This document shows positions 61,060-64,000 of a stretch of DNA of 64,000 nucleotides, piece by piece. Both the position numbers and the translations under genes were made by a program. Numbering within the stretch: the first letter of the stretch is position 1; every line of letters starts with the position of its first letter. The stretch is from assembly GCA_021463145.1 (NCBI GenBank), contig JAJTWZ010000002.1:124001-188000 (forward strand), written 5' to 3'. Origin of the DNA: Blastocatellia bacterium. Its GTDB lineage: Bacteria > Acidobacteriota > Blastocatellia > UBA7656 > JADIYM01. Under the pieces are notes generated by a model that worked only from the letters and a program-made list of their open reading frames with translations, made no database searches and had not been told where the DNA came from.

Positions 61060-62436
61060 CTAGCTCTTCAGAATGAACGTCGGCACCATGCCGCCCCCCG
61101 ACGTGACATTGCAGAGCGACGATGTCGAAAGCCGCGTGAAGGCGCTCCCGACCTTTCCAAAAAAGAGCACAGGGTCGAGGTCGACGAGCTGCTCGGCCAG
61201 CTCGTACCCGCCATCGTCGTCCATCGCGGGGAAGACTTCCCTGGCCGTCGGCACGCGTTCCTGCACGAGGTAGTCGCCCGCGAGCGCGGCGTCGATCGCG
61301 GCGGACCACTGGGCTTCGTCCGACTCCCATCCGATGTAGATCCCGTGCCCGCCGTAGTCGTCGTTCGGCTTGAGCACGAGCCGATCGCGGTTTTCGCGGA
61401 CGAACGTCACGAGGTCGATTTCGCGGTCGCGATAGGTCGTGCGCGTGTCCTCGGCTCGCCGCGTCCAGGGCACGTGCGCCGCGATCGCTTCGCGTTCCTC
61501 GTCCGTGAAGAGGTGGGCGTAGCGCTCGCTCGTGAGCACGCCAAAGAACATCTTCTTGTGCACGAACTTCACACGGAAGCTGTTCACCATGACGATCGAC
61601 TGCGTGGCGTAAGCGTCGTGGAGCGCCGAGAGCTCGTCGATCTTCTCGAGGAACTCGTTCGTCAGCACCCGCTTGTAGACGACGTCGATCTCGAAGTCGC
61701 CGTGCCGGAGGCGCCCGCCCTCGAAGGTCAGGTGCCGCGGATCGACGATGATCGTCGGATAGCCGTGCTGTTCGAAGTACTCCTTGAAGAGCTCGAACTC
61801 GGCCTGGGTCGGCAGCCCCTCCCAGTCGACGATCGCAATGTTCGGCGTTCCGCCGTCGGGCCGCACCTGCTTCCACACGTCCGCGAGCACTCCGAGAAGG
61901 CGGTCGCGCCCGTGCAGCGATTCCACCTCGAACTCCCGCATGAAAGCCTTCATCGCGGGTTGTTCGAGGAATATCGCTGTCGCGACGTCCGCATAGGCGA
62001 TGCCAGCCGGGCATTCGGCGTTCAACTCGACGAACGAGTAGGCCCCGGAAGTGAGGAACGAGTCGAGTCGGGCGTTCGGAGAGATGTAGTCGTATCCCGG
62101 ATCGATCTCGACGAGGCGGCGTTCGGCCTCAGTCAGCCCCAGTTCGTCCTGCAGGGCGATGTCGGCGCGAGCGGCGTTGCCGACCTTCTGAACGCACGAC
62201 CACATAGCCTCGCAGACCTTCCGGATGCGAGTCCAGTCGGACTCGACCACGAAGTGCGGACGGAGGTAAGGCGACAGCGGACGGCCCCCGAAGATGAGAT
62301 TGGCGCGCTCGAACTGGTCGCGCATGTACTCGGCGCTGCGGGCTGCGGTATCGCCGTCCGCGAGAATCGCGTGAAATCGATCGACCGCCCTCTCGAGCAG
62401 CGCCGCAGCCTGGGACCGGCCGGGTTCGGTGGCCAT
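61060..62436 (-). CDS. Circularly permuted ATP-grasp ligase
   Basis: A 458-residue protein of the circularly permuted ATP-grasp type, an ATP-dependent carboxylate-amine ligase group. Marks are VELNAECPAGIAYAD, IAIVDWEGLPT, VYKRVLTNEFLEK, the nucleotide region LVLKPNDDYGGHGIYIG, and YLVQERVPTAREVFP. It starts 3 bp after the stop of the upstream ATP-grasp gene, with GGGGAG inside that gene's end, so the two are coupled. It ends 36 bp before the GCS2-like gene. A peptide-bond-forming step is inferred. Confidence 0.85.
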   Translation of the reverse strand: MATEPGRSQAAALLERAVDRFHAILADGDTAARSAEYMRDQFERANLIFGGRPLSPYLRPHFVVESDWTRIRKVCEAMWSCVQKVGNAARADIALQDELGLTEAERRLVEIDPGYDYISPNARLDSFLTSGAYSFVELNAECPAGIAYADVATAIFLEQPAMKAFMREFEVESLHGRDRLLGVLADVWKQVRPDGGTPNIAIVDWEGLPTQAEFELFKEYFEQHGYPTIIVDPRHLTFEGGRLRHGDFEIDVVYKRVLTNEFLEKIDELSALHDAYATQSIVMVNSFRVKFVHKKMFFGVLTSERYAHLFTDEEREAIAAHVPWTRRAEDTRTTYRDREIDLVTFVRENRDRLVLKPNDDYGGHGIYIGWESDEAQWSAAIDAALAGDYLVQERVPTAREVFPAMDDDGGYELAEQLVDLDPVLFFGKVGSAFTRLSTSSLCNVTSGGGMVPTFILKS

Positions 62437-62439
62437 GAC

Positions 62440-63378
62440 CTACTCCCCTTTTCCGACGACACGCATGTTCAGGAACTCGCTCCAGCGAAGCTCGCCGATC
62501 GACGACTTGCCCTCCTGGGCAGTGCGAATTGCCAGGTCCGCCACCTTCTCGACCATCCACTTGAAGTAGACGGATCCGACCGACCACCAGTCGGCATCTG
62601 GCGCCGGGTTCATGTAGTCGATCGCATACGGCACGCCGTCCTTGATCGCGAACTCGACGGTGTTGATGTCGTAGCCGAGGGCTTCGCAGATCGCAATCGC
62701 TTCACTGCAGCAGCGGTCGTGGACGTCCGGCTCGAGGTAGTCCGGGACGACGAGGTAACGCTGGTGGATCGGATCGTACGGCATTGGCCACACGTCCTTC
62801 TTGCCGATCGTGTACGTGCGGACGTAATGGTCGAACGCGACGTACTCCTGCAGCACCATGCAGTCGGTTCCGCTCTCGTTGTACTTTTCGAACAGCTCTT
62901 CCCAGTTGTTGATCCGCGAGACCCCTCGCCATCCGCCGCCGTCGTAAGGCTTCATGAAAGCGGGAAAACCAATGTGGTCCATGATCTCTTCCCAGTCGAG
63001 CGGGTACTTGAGGTTCCGCAGCGACTCGGAGACGACGCCTTCCTTGTAATCCTTCTGGGGAAGCAGCACGGTCCGCGGCACGGCGATGCCCATGTCGGTC
63101 GCCAGCGCGTAGTTGAAGAACTTGTCGTCGGCGGTCCACCAGAACGGATTGTTGATGACGATCGTGCCGGCGAGCGTCGCATTCTTCAGGTAGGCGCGGT
63201 AGAACGGCACTTCGTGCGAGATGCGGTCGATGATGACGGCGTATTCGCACGGCTCGGCCATCTGGACGCCGCCAAGGCGGATGTACTCGGCCGTGATACC
63301 CGCATTTCGCGAGTTGATCTCATTGATGAGCGCCGGCGGGAACGTGGCCTCGCGGCCGACGAGGACTCCGATCTTCAT
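62440..63378 (-). CDS. ATP-grasp ligase (RimK/D-Ala-D-Ala-ligase-like)
   Basis: A 312-residue canonical ATP-grasp enzyme, first gene of the operon. A Rossmann-like N-terminal part (KIGVLVGREATFPPALINEIN) is followed by FPAFMKPYDGGGWRGVSRI (phosphate-binding lysine and glycine-rich loop), CMVLQEYVAF, and a late metal region with YDINTVEFAIKDG and AIDYMNPAPD. It would activate a carboxylate as acyl phosphate and couple it to an amine. AAGGAG precedes ATG 63378. The operon is divergent from nhaA across 218 bp. Confidence 0.87.
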   Translation of the reverse strand: MKIGVLVGREATFPPALINEINSRNAGITAEYIRLGGVQMAEPCEYAVIIDRISHEVPFYRAYLKNATLAGTIVINNPFWWTADDKFFNYALATDMGIAVPRTVLLPQKDYKEGVVSESLRNLKYPLDWEEIMDHIGFPAFMKPYDGGGWRGVSRINNWEELFEKYNESGTDCMVLQEYVAFDHYVRTYTIGKKDVWPMPYDPIHQRYLVVPDYLEPDVHDRCCSEAIAICEALGYDINTVEFAIKDGVPYAIDYMNPAPDADWWSVGSVYFKWMVEKVADLAIRTAQEGKSSIGELRWSEFLNMRVVGKGE

Positions 63379-63596
63379 ACGGGATGGGCTCCTTGCAACG
63401 AGGTGATTGACGAGACGGGGAAAAGCGTGCGGATTCTAGCCAAGTGGAAACGGAGAGGGCAACGCGGATTTGGCCGCTTCGAAGGATCGTGCCGGTCACC
63501 GGTTCCGGGCTGTCGGATGCGACCTTGCCCTTCGAGTCCGCAGCGTCCTGCGCCGGACGGTCGGAGGTCGCGCTTGATTGTGGCAGACTGCCGCGC

Positions 63597-64000
63597 GTGA
63601 CGTCCCTTCCGCCAGTTGTTCCCGATCGTCCCGTGGACCGTCTGCTCTGGCCGTTTCGCGAGTTCGCGCGGCTGCAAGTCTCGGGCGGGATCGTGCTCCT
63701 TACCTGCGCGGTGATAGCGATCGCGTGGGCGAACTCGCCATGGTCGGCCGGTTACGAAGCACTCTGGCGAGTGAAGCTGTCGGTAGGACTCGGCGGGCAC
63801 GTGCTCGAAGAATCGCTGCTTCACTGGATCAACGACGGGCTGATGGCGGTCTTCTTCTTCGTCGTAGGACTCGAGATCAAGCGCGAAGTCCTCGCCGGCG
63901 AGCTTGCGTCACCCCGTCAGGCGGCGCTGCCCATCGCCGCCGCGATCGGCGGGATGGCCGTTCCGGCACTCATCTACACCTCTTTTGCTCTCGGAACGCC
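63597..64000 (+). CDS. nhaA: Na+/H+ antiporter NhaA (partial, runs off the window)
   Basis: The first 134 codons are in the window. GTG 63597 starts a product with FREFARLQVSGGIVLLTCAVIAIAWANSPW and LHWINDGLMAVFFFVVGLEIKREVLAGEL, both classic NhaA segments of the first two or three helices. It exports sodium in exchange for protons at the inner membrane. A GTG at 63636 is an alternative start. It is divergent from the amidoligase operon. Confidence 0.93.
   Translation, partial: MTSLPPVVPDRPVDRLLWPFREFARLQVSGGIVLLTCAVIAIAWANSPWSAGYEALWRVKLSVGLGGHVLEESLLHWINDGLMAVFFFVVGLEIKREVLAGELASPRQAALPIAAAIGGMAVPALIYTSFALGT

Noticed and set aside
61345-63600. Very long plus-strand open frame (751 codons) opposite the ATP-grasp genes
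   Set aside because: It is antisense to two genes with clear ligase motifs; high GC makes long antisense frames common. It has no recognisable domain.

Overview
The window is 64 kb of GC-rich, gene-dense bacterial chromosome with short intergenic gaps and frequent 4-base start/stop overlaps. The mix of genes fits an Acidobacteriota-like free-living heterotroph: SBBP beta-propeller proteins, an AfsR-like Ser/Thr kinase, a YfhO-type membrane protein, DUF885, M13, M28 and M10 peptidases, the futalosine menaquinone route, and an ECF sigma/anti-sigma pair. This is an inference from gene content. No rRNA or other taxonomic marker is present, although alaS, ruvA, truA and pdxJ could be used for placement.

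Layout. 0.2-5.3 kb (minus): a tandem-domain microcompartment shell protein at the left edge, a SUMF1-fold protein, a large YfhO-like membrane protein and an unknown gene. 5.4-7.8 kb: tRNA-Lys and tRNA-Ser, a secreted protein-tyrosine-phosphatase-like protein and two zinc-ribbon membrane proteins. 7.8-12.6 kb (plus): mqnC, an M24 aminopeptidase, a secreted M28 peptidase and a short-chain dehydrogenase. 12.7-16.0 kb (minus): alpha/beta hydrolase, truA, pdxJ and a GT2 glycosyltransferase. 16.2-22.2 kb (plus): a TlpA-like thioredoxin protein, pyrC, an ECF sigma/anti-sigma/membrane-protein operon and a ROK sugar kinase. 22.3-30.3 kb: a kinase-STAND-TPR regulator, an SBBP protein, a divergent thioredoxin-like/HxlR pair, prolyl iminopeptidase and an SRPBCC protein. 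30.5-40.2 kb: two divergent metallopeptidases, ATP sulfurylase bracketed by hairpin repeats, an MBL hydrolase next to an FHA-GAF-adenylate cyclase, and a TrkA-type potassium channel. 40.3-49.4 kb: asnB, a Lon-domain protein, alaS, an outer-membrane barrel protein, ruvA and a TPR protein. 49.5-58.4 kb: a sigma factor, secreted proteins including a matrixin-like protease, an SLC13/RCK transporter, dtd and a PP2C phosphatase. 58.4-59.5 kb is repeat-rich and holds a possible structured leader RNA. 59.5-63.4 kb (minus) is a tight operon of three amide-bond ligases and a small Cys-containing protein. The window ends inside nhaA.

The best candidate for an undescribed system is the 59.5-63.4 kb amidoligase operon: a canonical ATP-grasp enzyme, a circularly permuted ATP-grasp enzyme, a GCS2/YbdK ligase and a small unknown protein. 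It looks like a pathway for a small peptide-like metabolite or a peptide tag. Secondary points are the structured leader near 59.0 kb, the cyclase/MBL pair, three families of intergenic inverted repeats, an apparent CTG start for truA overlapping the pdxJ stop, a histone-like tail on the ROK kinase, and a nested palindromic operator next to the HxlR gene.
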